Source: Chrysomallon squamiferum (Eukaryota > Mollusca > Gastropoda > Neomphalida > Peltospiridae). Taken from it: a stretch of 64,000 nucleotides of DNA. The position numbers and the translations under genes are program-made. Shown here in pieces: positions 12,066 through 26,100 of this stretch. The DNA lies in the NCBI GenBank assembly GCA_012295275.1, contig CM022670.1, forward strand, positions 16,676,198 through 16,740,197, written 5' to 3'. The notes beneath the pieces were generated by a model. That model was not told where the DNA came from. It made no database searches and saw nothing but the letters and a program-made list of their open reading frames with translations. Each line of letters begins with the position of its first letter. Within the stretch, counting starts at the first letter, position 1.

Positions 12066-13878
12066 GTATATGTAAGGTAAGTATGTACATACATACACAC
12101 ATAATTAAACATAAAAACAGACATGTACGAAAATACAGATATGCCTCTTTCGAAAAATTATTTTCAGTACAACAATTATTGCAAATGCAAGTTAAATTAA
12201 TGATATAAAGTAAAACAAAATAATATTAATAATAATAATAATAATAAAAGTTAACCATTTTTTTTACAAATAATAGCTCTATCATTTGTAACTGAATATG
12301 CCGATTAATAAACTAACGATGTTATTTTAAGACATTTTACTTGTCATGCTTTGAATACTGGTATTAAATATGTAAAATTAGAAAGGAAATGGAAAGGAAA
12401 ACTAAAATGATGCATATAATTATGACTTAAAGTTTTGTTTTGAGACAGAATGAAATATAATAATATCTAAAATAAAGTTTCATAAGTAAAATATTAGAAA
12501 ACAATTATAGTTTATTATGTCGTATTATCAAAACTGTCTTGTGGTATGGTTGAGCTGTCATGTATTTAATTTCAGGTATCTTTTAAAAATATGGAATAAT
12601 CAATGTCCTTTGAAATTGTTTTCTGATTGGCTGTTATATAAATAAAATAAATATGTGATCAAGGCAAAAGAGTGGAATAATTTAAATTTATCATAAATAA
12701 TTAGATATTTCGTAACTTTTACAGTTCGAACCATTTGAAGAAACTGGAAGAAGGGAAGTTGAAAAAGAGCGTGGGAAGATCCCCCGTTTCGTTTTTATTA
12801 ATTTGAATCGTAATTTACAGGATTATCATTATAAAAAATGCAAGCACAAATCAAAATTTATCAACGAAGAGGAAATAACATTCTTTATTAAGTAAAATGA
12901 AACAAACTGAAACCAGTATGCACGCGGGATTTCGGAGACTGATACACTTCAAATATATTTTCTGTGGTACATCGGCCTTCTGAAAACTACCCATTGCGAC
13001 TTCGTTCGTTCGACCGTATCTTCTTTCCATTTCCTCCGTATCCTTTAACAGATCTTTCCTTTCCTTCGTTTATCTTATTGTCTTTATTTCCGTATCCTGC
13101 ATAAGTACTTTTTTTAAAGTAGGATATAATGTTGTTGTTGAATCACAAGAGACCACGAACTTCAATCGCCAAACTCTTGCTCACCAAAGCGAGGTTCAGC
13201 CCATTTTTACATAATTTTTTGGTAATCCAAATCATTCAGCATCATTCCATAATTGATTTTTATAAACACTGATTTTAATGGACATTTTGTTTGGGGTCTG
13301 GGGCGGCTGACACAAATCAGAGCTCAATTTGGCTTTCAAATGCAATATTTGCTCATTATGAGTTTTCTTTCATGCAAAAAAATGTTTCATCCATCAGTGA
13401 ACTTGACATGTTTGAAATTTGTGTATTTTATTACGAAGCCGTGACACTTGCTATCGCAATGCCTGGCCACGACGATTTATGTTCAATGTGGATAATCGTG
13501 TGGTGCATGTGAATAAAAATCATAAACGTGTTTAAACAAATGTCTAATTTTTATCCCTCTGACGACGGGACTGTTTTGCTCGGTCTATCTATCTATCTAT
13601 CTATCTAAATAAATAAATGAATAAATAAAGGAAAATACTTATTATAACATTTATTCAAATAAAATAAAATAAAATAAAGGATAACATAAAATCATTACAA
13701 TTCGATCATTTTATCACAAAACGACATTTTGAATAATAAAGAGAAATAATATTAATATATATAATGAAACTTGCATTGCTTATTTGCTTACTAGACATAA
13801 TTAGAGATTAAGAGATTAAAAAAAGTCTTTATCATTTGATTAAAGTAATTTATTATAAAACGGCACAGAATAATAATT

Positions 13879-13881
<3 letters not shown>

Positions 13882-13921
<40 letters not shown>
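13882..13921. repeat. (CA)n microsatellite
   Basis: Perfect CA run of about 20 units in the intergenic spacer. Confidence 0.95.
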
Positions 13922-13922
<1 letters not shown>

Positions 13923-14925
13923 TTCAATAATTTGTAAATATACAAATAAGTTTTGAAGATACTGGGAATAATAATTTATGTCCAACAAATAAATAAATAA
14001 ATTATAAAAAAAAAAAAAAAAACAACAACAAACACACACACAATGTAAACAGCAACAACAATTAGTAAAAAAATTAACAAATAAAATAAACTTATAATAA
14101 TAATTAGACGATTATGTTATATAAAACCATTAAGGAAAGGAATGATGTGTCGCTTTGTAACAAACCTTTTTATTTTGTAATAATTATTTGATAAAAATTT
14201 TATTGGCAATTTGCTCTCTCACATTTTTTTCTTTTTCATCTAGTATATTTTGAATAGAGATGCAGAAATGATAAATGCGTTTTATTACAAAATGATATAG
14301 GAATAGTAATATAATCTGAAAATTAAAATATATTATATCCACAAATTCAAAAAAGATCATAAAACTGATTTAGTCTTAAAGAAAGGAGAAAAAAATATAT
14401 ATATAAATATATAAATACATAAATAAATAAAATGGAAGAGGAACAAGTAACTTAAAATAATTAAGTTAAATTCAATAACTTCATAAAAAAAACTTTGAGA
14501 AAGGGTATTATGCTATGGTTTTGTATAATCAACTGAAACGATGTTTTATTTTGTTATGTTTAATAAAAGTTGTAATGGTATTTCTTTCATTATCTCTAGC
14601 TGAAAACATAGTTATTTAGAGATGATTTAAAAAAAAAAAATTAAATTAAATTAAATTAAATTAAAAGAAACGCTTGATAAAAGATATTTGTGACAGTAGT
14701 AATTCTCATAAATCGGAAAACTGAAATAAACGTAAACCAAAATATTTAAAAGAAAAATTTGTAAAATTACTTTGAGTGCATTGAAATAAATTTGTAGTTT
14801 ATATAAAAGTAGATTTTGATCAAATAAAATATAATGAATAAAATAAAATAAATAAGATAAAAATATGGTGATTGGAACATGTATATATGGTAGGTAGTAA
14901 AAAATAAAAAATAAAATAAAAATAG

Positions 14926-14968
<43 letters not shown>
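14926..14968. repeat. (ATT)n microsatellite
   Basis: Perfect ATT run of about 14 units. Confidence 0.95.
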
Positions 14969-14970
<2 letters not shown>

Positions 14971-15176
14971 AGCTTGTCATTTCAAAGATTAACCTTTAAA
15001 AAGTTGAATCTGTGTTGCTTATTGATCGTGATGTTAATACTATTATATCTACATCATTACTGGAGCACATCTGCTACTGAAAAAAAAATATAATAATAAT
15101 TAAACAAAATAAATAAATAACAAAATTATTTAAACTAAAATAAAATAACACCCACCCACTCCCACATAAAGAATAA

Positions 15177-15193
15177 TAATAATAATAATAAAA

Positions 15194-15224
<31 letters not shown>
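15177..15224. repeat. (AAT)n then (AAAT)n compound microsatellite
   Basis: Five AAT units run directly into about eight AAAT units, within a 400-base stretch almost free of G and C. Confidence 0.85.
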
Positions 15225-16576
15225 AAGAAAAATTAATTAAATTAAAAAAATAAATAAAATAAAGGAAAAAACTGATTATTAATATTAAAACTTAACAACA
15301 TTTTATATCGTGAAATATACACTCTTTATAATAATAATAATAAAAAGAAGAAGAAGAAGATGAAAAACAACACGAAAAACAACAATAATAAAATGTAATA
15401 ATAATTTTATTTATAAATTTATTGGTTAATATTATTTTATATATTTTATTTTATTTTATTTATTTATTTATTTATTTACTTACTTGTTGTGTTTTCTTCT
15501 TTCAGCGAAAGAAACCATTTTAAAAAGTTATGGAAAATACATGAAAGCAATCGAAATTCTGTGTACATCAATGTAGTAGTTTCAGTTCCATATCTTTATA
15601 CATTATGTAATTCTCTGAAATGATAAGAATGTAACTATTTTTAATTATAAATGCTTAATCACTCTGTTATGTAAGTAAACGATTATCATCTTTCTTTTGA
15701 CAAAGTACTGTCCTGTTGATAACGCGGATCTCCGCTTTTTTAAATTATTGTTAAAATTTCTAGTTTCTAACATTATTTGCAGACAGTAGGCCTAATCTTT
15801 TCTTCTTTTCTTTTTCCTTTTTTTTAAAAAAAATATAAAAAAAACAAAAAAAACAACAACAATACAATACAATTACAATACAAAACAAACATTAAAAACA
15901 ACAACACCACCAAAACGTCTGCAGAAACTAAATTTTGAAAGACAGTAACAGCAAAATAATAATACAGATTTTTTTCTTTTCGTGTCTAAACAAACTATAT
16001 ACATATTTAAAAGAACAATAAAGACAAAAAGAAAAAAGAAAGAAAAAATCAATCTTCGATAATCTAGCAGCGATATTGCAATCTGAAGCTAATCAAAGGG
16101 CGCATACAGAACTAACTAATATAACTTTAAAACCATATCAATTTTTATAGCCGTTTTTGACGTATCAGCTTATATTGATTTTATTGCGTTCAAAATTATT
16201 AAACTGAGGTTTAGGAAAGTCGACTGGAATTTGCGGCAATTATTATCAAAATCTCCTAACTACATTATTTACTTAATTTTAATTTTTATTTCTTTAATAA
16301 TTTGTACGACTCTTCAGTTTTTGATAACCAGAGTCAATGCAAACCAAGTTAGGCTGTTATGGTAATTACCCATTTGCGCACGGCTCCAGTGTTTAGATAC
16401 AGCACCGTATATATCGTCCATTCACTCAACAGAACATGTGTTTTGGGCGGTTATCCGTTACGTTCTTACCTGTCATCATGTAATAACATCACCACGTGCG
16501 AGTGTGTACATTTGTCACAGTGCTATGAACATGAAGATGAATGGCAAGAGACATTAATGTGGCTGAAAAGCGAAAT

Positions 16577-19500
16577 ATGGTCAAAGAGAAACCGAATTCC
16601 ACGAGAACTTACGACAAAGATGGGTTTCGGCGGAGAGCTGCGTGTTTGTGTTTCCGTAACGCGTCTGAGGATGAGGTGAGTTCAGAGAGAAGAAGAAAAA
16701 AATATTTTCTATTCATTACGTCTGCTGTAAAGATTTAGTCATGAAAGAAGAATTTTAGATATCATTAAAATGTAACACAAAACATTACAATTTACATTGT
16801 AGTCTGATTTTATTTTATACAGTTCAAATTGTAAAGATCGATAATAATTAACAAGTAACATCTTCAGCAAAATGCATGTAAAACAGACGTGTTTTGTTTT
16901 AACAAATGTGAGTTTCATCTGTTTTTAATTTTTTAAACTTCTGTGTCATTAGTATCAGTATAATACAAACACACAAACACAGACATTTTCCAACACAACC
17001 TGCAACAATTTTAATATAATAATCGTTTCTGTGCATTTATATATATTTAATAAGAATAATAATAAATAACACTGTAAATCAAACATTCATTATTCATTGT
17101 TTAACAAATTACTTCATTTTAGCACAAAAAACGTAAAGTGATATTATTATGACTTGCCTTGAAATTTGTTTATAAAAAGTATAAATTTCTGATAACACTA
17201 GAAGATGTTATGGTTTCACCATGTAAGTACTGATATCATAGATTTTTAAAACAATTTATTATTATTATTGTTATTATTATTATTATTATTTTTTGTTAAT
17301 GTATTTTAAAATTAATTAAGGTTAATATTCCAAAAAATAAATAAAACAAAATCTTGGAAGTATTCAAAGTGATGACTATTTCTTCATATTCTGAAAGGTA
17401 CATTTAATTTGTATTTGGTGTTCTAAACTAGTCATTCTTAAACTTTTATTTTTCAACACTTCATTTCAAACAATTTTTAAAACTGGAGACCTAGGTCACG
17501 TTATCATACCAGATAGAAAAATGATGATTTATGTTGTGAAGTTTTAAACATTTTTACATTATAAATACAGAGCTTTTACATAGAGCTTTTACAGACAGTT
17601 CTAATGTAAATACTGAGTTTTAATTTTTAAAGTTATCATTCAGTTATTGAATTAGACTACGATTTTTAAATGTTCAAAACAGATACTCTTATCCAGTATT
17701 ACTAAACTGCCCTGCAGGGTAAGCTAGGGGGTTTGGCAGATGTTATGTCATAGTTCATAAAGCAAATTCTTCCACATCTTGCCCTTTTGATCTCACATCT
17801 GGTTAACAATAGAGACAGATTTTCCTCACAGCTTATCACATGATCAGTTCAGACCGATATATCACATTGCTTGTGTATCATATCATCTGCCAGGAGCAGA
17901 CGAGGCAAAATCATATACTGTGTACATATTAAATTAATACAGGTTGACAGTCCCTCATCACGAATTCAGAAATCTGAACCTTTTCCCAAGCAGCTGAAAT
18001 AACGATATCTTATAGTTTTTGGATTGTTTTGCGTACACAGACTTTATTTCATACACAGAATTGTTAAAAACATTATATAAAAAAATCCTGCAGGCTAGTT
18101 CTATATAAGCTGTATGTGAAAGATAAATGGAATTCCTGTTTATACTTAGATCCTCTTCTCGTGCTACTGCTCTGTATTCCACAATCTGAAATATTTCTTG
18201 TCTCAAATGTTTCACGTAAAGGATTGTTAACCTGTATTTGTTTAATACAGTATGTTTTATATTATAATACTTGATAAACTAATATGGATGATTCAACTGC
18301 AGTTGCAGTCATTGAATTTATGACATCATATGAAAGACTGAGATAAACATTTCAGAAAAATGCAGAGACTGAATACAAATAAATTTTGTCAGTAATTAGA
18401 GTTTAACTTGTACATACATCACTTTACAAAAATATTTAAATGTTGTTTTACATGATTAAATCATTTTCTTGTTGACGTTATCTTGATTGGTATTACAATT
18501 TTTGTTTTAGTTTATATTAGAAATAAATCCACATGTCAATTATAATAAATTAAAGTACATTAATTAACCCATGTCTGCAAAAAAGTATCAAACTAAATTT
18601 TGTAATGTTAATTTCGAAATATTTTTATTTGTCAGGTCCAGTTATCTTTTGGGGAGATTTTATATTCATTGTTTGGGAAAATATATAAATAATAATAATA
18701 ATAATAATAATAATTTTAAAATAATAAAAAAAAAAAAAACAACAAGCAACTCATTCAGTTATGAAACAAATTATCAAGTACAGCCACTGAATAACTTAAG
18801 TAAACTTTCACTGATAGTAATAAAGCCACAAACATAGTTATATTAACATTTTTTTTTTGGTTAGTCATTTTTTCCTATATTTTTTCAGTATTTGGCATTT
18901 TATATAGAAGAATATTACTATTTTTCTCATTTAATTGTCTTTTGCCAAGGAGCAATAACTGAAATGATTCTACCTGAGACTTGATGTTATGTCAGAAGTA
19001 ACGTGTTACAGTCAGAGTGACACCTCTTTATTCAGGCAAATATCAAGAACCCGAAATTATCAAATTATTAAACTTCATCTGAAAATATTCAGTTTAAATT
19101 TCTTTTCAGACACTAGAACTGAGATGAAAATAAATTTCTGTAACTTTCTTATAAAATATAATTAATAAATACTGTACATGTAAATTATTAAAAAATTCAG
19201 TTAGTAAAACAAATTACAGTACTAACTTTGTAGCTTTATATTAATATACATTTCAGTTAATTATAATTGTTTTTAAAAAAAAAAATAATAATTTACAAAA
19301 TTATTAAAATAATTCAATTAGTAAAAAAAACAGTGTAACTTTTAACCATTATATTACTATACATTTCAGTGAATTATAATTTTTTTTTTTTTTTTTTAAA
19401 TAAATTAAATATTTCCATAATATATTTGAGAAGATTTTGATTTTCTTCATTACATGATAACTGTATTGTTCAAAAACATGATGTTGATGTCAGTGTTTAT

Positions 19501-22477
19501 CATGTTGTACCAAAAATATCACTTAATGGTTCTCACTGCTTCTGATATAAGTGGCGTTTGGAGATGCTGATAAAGTTGATGGCTAGACACTTGGAAATGT
19601 GTTGAGCCTTGCTGTTAGAAACAAGACTACAGAACTGTAATGATCATCTATTGATCCTTCTGGCTTTATCCTAACTGTACATTTTCTTACAACGTTCTGC
19701 GTTTCAGAATGTGCTGTGGGTGAAGTTAATAATATTATTTGTTTGATAAAAATATGAAGTGATTAATTTACAACTAGTGTAATTTTATTTTACTGGCAGT
19801 ATAACTTAATGTTAGTAAAACTTCACTAGTAGTATAATTTTGCTTTAGTATATCTTTTCTTGTAAAATTTCACTTCACTAGGAATAGAACTTCCCTTTAT
19901 TATAGCTTCACTTTTGTAACTTCAGTTTACTAGAAGAATCACTCATTTTATTAGTATTGCTTATAGTGTAACTTCACTTTACTTTTAATTTCACTTCACT
20001 AGTAGTATATCATTTTAGGAAAATTTCACATTGGTAGTATATTTTGACTTTACTGGTAGTAAAACTTCACTTAAATAGCTCTATAGCTCAACTTTACTCA
20101 GAGCAAACATGAACAAAATTTCTCTTTGTAAGCAAATTCATGAACACAGTGACAGTTACAAAATTACATTTGTGTATTTTTATCATAATGACAAATAATT
20201 TAATAATCATATATTTTTATTTTTAACTGTATGACAGATTTCAAAAAAAAAACTAAATTAACAATTCATCTAACACTCTATCAGCATAATGTTTAGTTTT
20301 GCTGCATAAAATACATAATGTTAAATAATTAATCTAATTATTCCAGTGGACTTGCATAGAAAAATAATACTGATAAAACAATCTTTATACAGTCATAAAT
20401 AAAAAAAAGATTAAAAAATCCCTTTATGCAAGCTCAGTGAAATGTAAATAATACTGAGTAAAATAAGAAATATTTACAAGTTAATTCTATTTTGTAGATT
20501 CTACTTGTGACAAGCTCTCGACATCAAGACCAGTGGGTGGTGCCAGGGGGTGGGGTTGAACCCTGTGAAGAACCTAGCATTGCTGCATCAAGAGAGGCCT
20601 TAGAGGAAGCAGGAGTGCTTGGTGATCTGGGCAGACATCTTGGAAACTTTGAAGTAAGTCGGCCATCTTTGAAATGTTATGTATCATATCTCAGTGTGAG
20701 TATGTCTGATAGTAACAGCTGTACTTTTGCTGTTAACAAAAAAAAAAAAAAAAAAAAATTGTTTCACAGATGAAAAAACAGATTATTAAAAATCTGATTA
20801 AGACTTTCTGAGAATGAATGTCAAGTATATTTGTTAACTGAAGAACTGTTACTTATGTTTTATATATTGATTTATTGGCAAGTTTGTAATGACTAGATCA
20901 GCAATCTGCTTAATGGAGTAGCATTTGATTAATTGAATTTATCAAAACAGCATGAAAACAGCAGTGCAGCACATTTAGTTCAGTTTTACATAGTGAGTTG
21001 CTGTGTTGTAGATACATTAGCTACAGGTGTGTGCAAGTGTGGCTGCAGTTTCATTGGTCACAGTACAATTTAGACAGCTTTCATAACATATTTTGGTTTG
21101 TTTCCAATTTACATTTGAAGTGTCTCTAAGGATATTTGTTCAAGCCACTGCAAGCACTATTACTGTCATTTTTAAATTTCATCATTATCAAGTTATGTGG
21201 CTTTCTGCCAAGTATAAACAACAAAAATGTCAGTGCAAGTGATTTGTAAACATTAGACACAGAAGTTCATACGTAATATTAAATTCTATTATACATGTAT
21301 TTTAACAGGTGCTGTCAATGTGCATACATATCAGGTCACACAATGACAGAAAAGAACTTTTTGCATTAAAATAACAGCAATGAGAAGCCTGGTGGCCGTT
21401 TTTTATGATTGTGTGTAATTGAATGATATGCTGGAAGAAATTCCTTTTAATAAGTTTACATTAGATTTGATAAACACAAGGTAAAATATATAAAAATACT
21501 AATTATTGATCGCTTGCTGGCTAGTCCACATCACATAGATTATTTTTTCTTTTGTTTTTGTAATAACAATTTGTGTAGCTGCATGACCACTGCAATTTGA
21601 ATAATTCTTTGTTTTAAGAATCACAGCTATTTTGCTTCAGCTCAGATTATTTACGAGATCTTATTACAGAAATTATTAATACACAAACTGTTCATTAATT
21701 TAAAAAAAAAAAAAAAAAAAACACAAACAAAAATTCAGTCTTGGTTCTAGAATGGACGGAACCAGATATAAGAAAGAGTTTTTATTTGTAGTATAAATTA
21801 CAGGTATCATGAAGGGTTATATAGATATTTTGTTTATACAAATTCTGGTTTAGACAAAGCCAGATGTATAATGATGCATGGCCTTTCTGCAAAATAAGAG
21901 ATTAATCAATACATTGTTTCATGTCATCAAATATGGATTCTGCTGTAAGCTGAAGTAGGTGCTAAGTGTGTAAGTGGTTTCATCTGTGTCATAGTTCAGA
22001 CTATTTGAAACAAGAATGATTTTTTCTTCACATATTTCCACAAATTTTATTTAGATTAAAATATGGTATATTTTTGTATTTAAAAGAAGATCTTGAGAAA
22101 CAGTGGTGGAATGTAAATTTAAAAAAGAAGAAATAAGAAAAAAATCATAAAGTTCTTAATACTTTGTGTCATTAAAGAGCAATAGTCAAGATGTATTAGA
22201 AAAAAATAATAATAAATAAAACTGTATGGAAGGAAATAATATTTATATTGCAATACTCAAGTGTCACATAAAAAGAAAAAATTATTGCTCTGTTAGTAAT
22301 TGGTTTTCTGAACTGTTGAAAAACTTGATTCTCTCTGCCCAATTTTGCCTGTGATGTCACACAGGGCTGTTTACTTTTAGACCATAAACAGGTTTATGCT
22401 GATTGCAGGAAGTTCTTCAGAAACCTGGTTGTTTTTCACATTTTTGTCCTGCTTTGATTTTTCACTGGGTGCTTTAT

Positions 22478-22525
<48 letters not shown>

Positions 22526-23111
22526 ATGTGCATACATGTGTGTTTCACCCTGTCTGTTTTCTGTGTAACTTATAGTTTGTTTATTCATTGGGTATCTCAT
22601 TAACCCATAAAAATCATGGATATGTCATTTTGAGTATTATTTTATCATTTATTATTGTTATTATTATTTTTTTAAATGAGTGTATAACAAATTGTTTTCA
22701 TAATTGCTGTTAACTAATCTTGTGGCAATTCATATAGCATCCTAATACTTTTCAGTGACTCTTTCATTCACCCTCATGCAGTAAAAAGTGTTTGAAACAA
22801 AAATAGGTGAAGAAAAAAATATTGCCATTCAGGCATCAGTATTTGCCATGTTATTAATAGACAAATGCACCACTGATTTTGGCCATGGATAAATACCAAG
22901 AACTTGTATGGCAGCACAACTATAACACTTTGTGAGCCTGATGATGTTTTTCAAGTCAAGGCTGCGCCAAAAAAATGCTATCAGTTATTACAAATGTAAT
23001 TTAAATCATCCATGAAATCAAAGCAAAATGCTGACAGCTTCATATGAAGAATAAATATGATTCATGAGTACCAAGCTGTGGTCAAATATATTTTTCTTGA
23101 TTATTGCTCTT

Positions 23112-23167
<56 letters not shown>

Positions 23168-26100
23168 AATACCCTCACAAAAACCCAAACACCCAACAAC
23201 AAGCCAAGAAGAAAAAAAAAAAAACGACTGTAACTGAGACTGCTTTAGTTTGATAGATTACATGAAGAAACAGAAAAGCATTTTAACATGATTACCTTGG
23301 TGCATGTAGATTAACACTGCACTGTTTGATCTGGTTTTTCAAGAAGCCTGCTTTGAGTTATTACATATACATATATCTTTACTTGACTTACGTAAGTTAA
23401 AACTTCTTGTTACAGATCTACATGTTATTTCAAACTGGCTTACCTAATGATAAACTGTACCTCATTTTGTGCCAGCCAGGTAGAACTATTTAATTTGATA
23501 AAGCTAATTAGCTAACCAGCTGGATTTTATCATAATCAGTACATTTGGTTTTGTTAAGAACAAGCTGTTAGTGGTGATTGGAATATATATATTCTTGGGT
23601 ACATTTTCAGAAAACAAAATGATGTTTGTTAAAAGATATATATATTGCTGGAAGAATAAACGACATCATAACTTTTTTTAATTAATAAACAGAGTTATCT
23701 TTTTGTCAGGTTATTTGTTCTTCTTTTTTTCACAGTATTTTATTCATAGAACAATTTTATTTCTCCATTTATTAATTCAATCAATAATTCAATAATAACA
23801 ACAATAATAATAACAACAACATCAACAACAACAATATTAATAGTAACAATAACATTAAAAGTAACATGAACAATAACATTGATAATGATAGTAACATTTT
23901 AAAATTATTATAATAATTAATAACAGTAATACCAACAATAACATTTTAAATAACAACAACAACAACACTAATACAAATTGTAATAAAAATCTCCATGTCC
24001 ATAGGACTTTCGATTTAAAAAATGTGTAGAAATAATTTGAAATTAGACTAATTTATTGTGTGTTATTTTTTTACAGAATCCAGATAAAAAACACAGAACC
24101 TCGGTTTACACTTTCATTGTGAGGGAAATGCTTGAAGACTGGGACGATGCAAAAAACATGGGTAAGAATTATTTTGTCGTACAGGAAGTTATTATTCATA
24201 TTTTTTTTTAATTTATAAAGTATTTTTTTTGCTTTTTTTGTTTGTTTTTTTTTGTTCCTTTTCACAAGCAAACACACATTAATAATAACACTTCAGGTTA
24301 GTGTTTAATCAGTGCTATTGTATCCTGGTGTCAAACAGACTTGACTGTGACGGAGTGTTCGACAAACACAGAAAATTAATATACCGCAGTCACACTGCAG
24401 TATTTTTCCTCAGACGCAATGTGTACAGTGGACATTTTCTTATTCAGCAACTGGCTGCTGATTAGAATGGTAAATGTGATATAAAAGGGTTCATTTTAAG
24501 TCTGGAACAGAACAGCTTGATTAGGACAAATATGAAACACATTAGTGAGGACTTGCCATACAAGTGTGGATAATGTGGTGATTTCACAAGCATAAAAGAA
24601 GCTAGTTCATTAGATATTGTGATTGAGAGGAAGATTATTAAATTGTAATTTACATATCAAGATGTGTGTAGATTATTAGTTGCTCAAACGTATGTGATTG
24701 TTTTTTTCTTTAAATTCTACATGTATACATTTTTAAACATAATCAACAAAATGTCGATAAAATTGTGCAGTTTTTAACATTTTGAATAAATGTAGAACTT
24801 AGAAACATATAAATAACTTCAAACTTCTATTTTCATCTTTTAATGTGTTTGTGTGTGTGCATGCATATTTGGGTGTGTATGTGTGTGTGTTCATGTTTCT
24901 GTTTTGTTAGTGTGTGTGTGTGTGTGTTTTTGTATATGTGTGATTTGTGTGTGTATGCAAAGATCTGTTTGTGTTTGTTTCTCTGTATGTGTGTGTGTGT
25001 GTATGTGTGTGCATACTTCTATATTTGTGTGTGTTTGTGTGCATGTTTTTGTCTGTGCATGTAAGTGCATGTTTCTGCAGGTTTGTGCAGCTTATTTTTC
25101 TTTCTCCTCATTGATAAATCTGAAAGCTTCAGTCATTTAAAGCTAGCCGTGTGTTTTCACTGTGTTGTGAATATTGATTATTCACAGATTTTCAGTCTCA
25201 CTGACGTGAAATTAAAAACAGATATCATGTAAACTGCAATTTTCACTAATCACTTTTATCTGAAATCGGTGATGGTGCAGAATTCATTACTCTTTCCATG
25301 TTGTCTTATCTTATGTACAAATAACACATCATGATGACTATGCAGATTACAGGGTCTAATATAAAAATACTGAAGATCACAAATTTAAACATTTTTTTAA
25401 TTTTATAAGATAAATAATAATAAATTTTATAATTTCATAGGATAAATAATAATAAATAATAATAAATTTTATGAGATAAATAAATATCTTCTATCTTTCG
25501 TAATTCATTTAGATGGTAGAACTAATAAACACATACATGCACACACAGGTAGGTGACATGAAACAGATTTATAGTTATCATCTACAGGTTTTCCCAACTG
25601 ATTTGAAAATTAAGATGTCTCGGACTGTATTAATAATGAGCAGTAATACATGTTGTTTTTGGTGTGTGTCACTTCTGTTATGCATGTGCATGCACATCCA
25701 TACATGTATTCATACTGTCTTACTTCTGTTTATTTTATTTTAATTACTGGATTTTAGTGTAAAATCAGAAATCAGTTTATAATTTTTTTGACATAGCAAA
25801 TGTTTAGCTACATTTGTCAAAATCTCTGTGAAAATAGCAACATCTAAAAAATAATATCTGTCTATTTTTAAACAAAATGATAAATCACGGCAACAAATAA
25901 TATGCCTTTTCATTTTGCTTTTTCACAATTTTTATCTGCTGAATATCATTTATTCTTGTTATCTTTCACAATGTCTTTAAATAAAATTCTGTGATACTCA
26001 CAGTTTTGTCTATTTTTAGGATTAGACATCTCAGTTTAATGCTCTTTCTATTTAATTTTCCCTTCTTCATGGCATGAATTGTAGCCTAAAGGGAAAAAAT

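Larger units (their letters stand above)
10198..16576. other. divergent intergenic spacer, MYSM1 to NUDT gene
   Basis: This 6.4 kb spacer lies between the two head-to-head starts and must hold both promoters. Modestly less AT-rich stretches next to each gene (about 10198-10330 and 16340-16576) are the likely 5' ends. No TATA box can be singled out. The rest is AT-rich with many microsatellites. Around 11100-11760 is more complex unique-looking sequence without a supported reading frame. Confidence 0.55.
16676..20497 (+). other. NUDT intron 1
   Basis: A 3.8 kb intron with an hAT-like fragment (17429-17600), the second MITE copy (17940-18234) and a degenerate minisatellite (19775-20100). Otherwise it is AT-rich, with no reading frame worth reporting. 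Confidence 0.8.
20654..24076 (+). other. NUDT intron 2
   Basis: A 3.4 kb intron. It holds a poly-A run at 20739-20758, a TG run (22480-22524), an AG run (23117-23162) and an AAC/AAT-rich stretch at 23785-23965. No other structure was seen. Confidence 0.8.
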
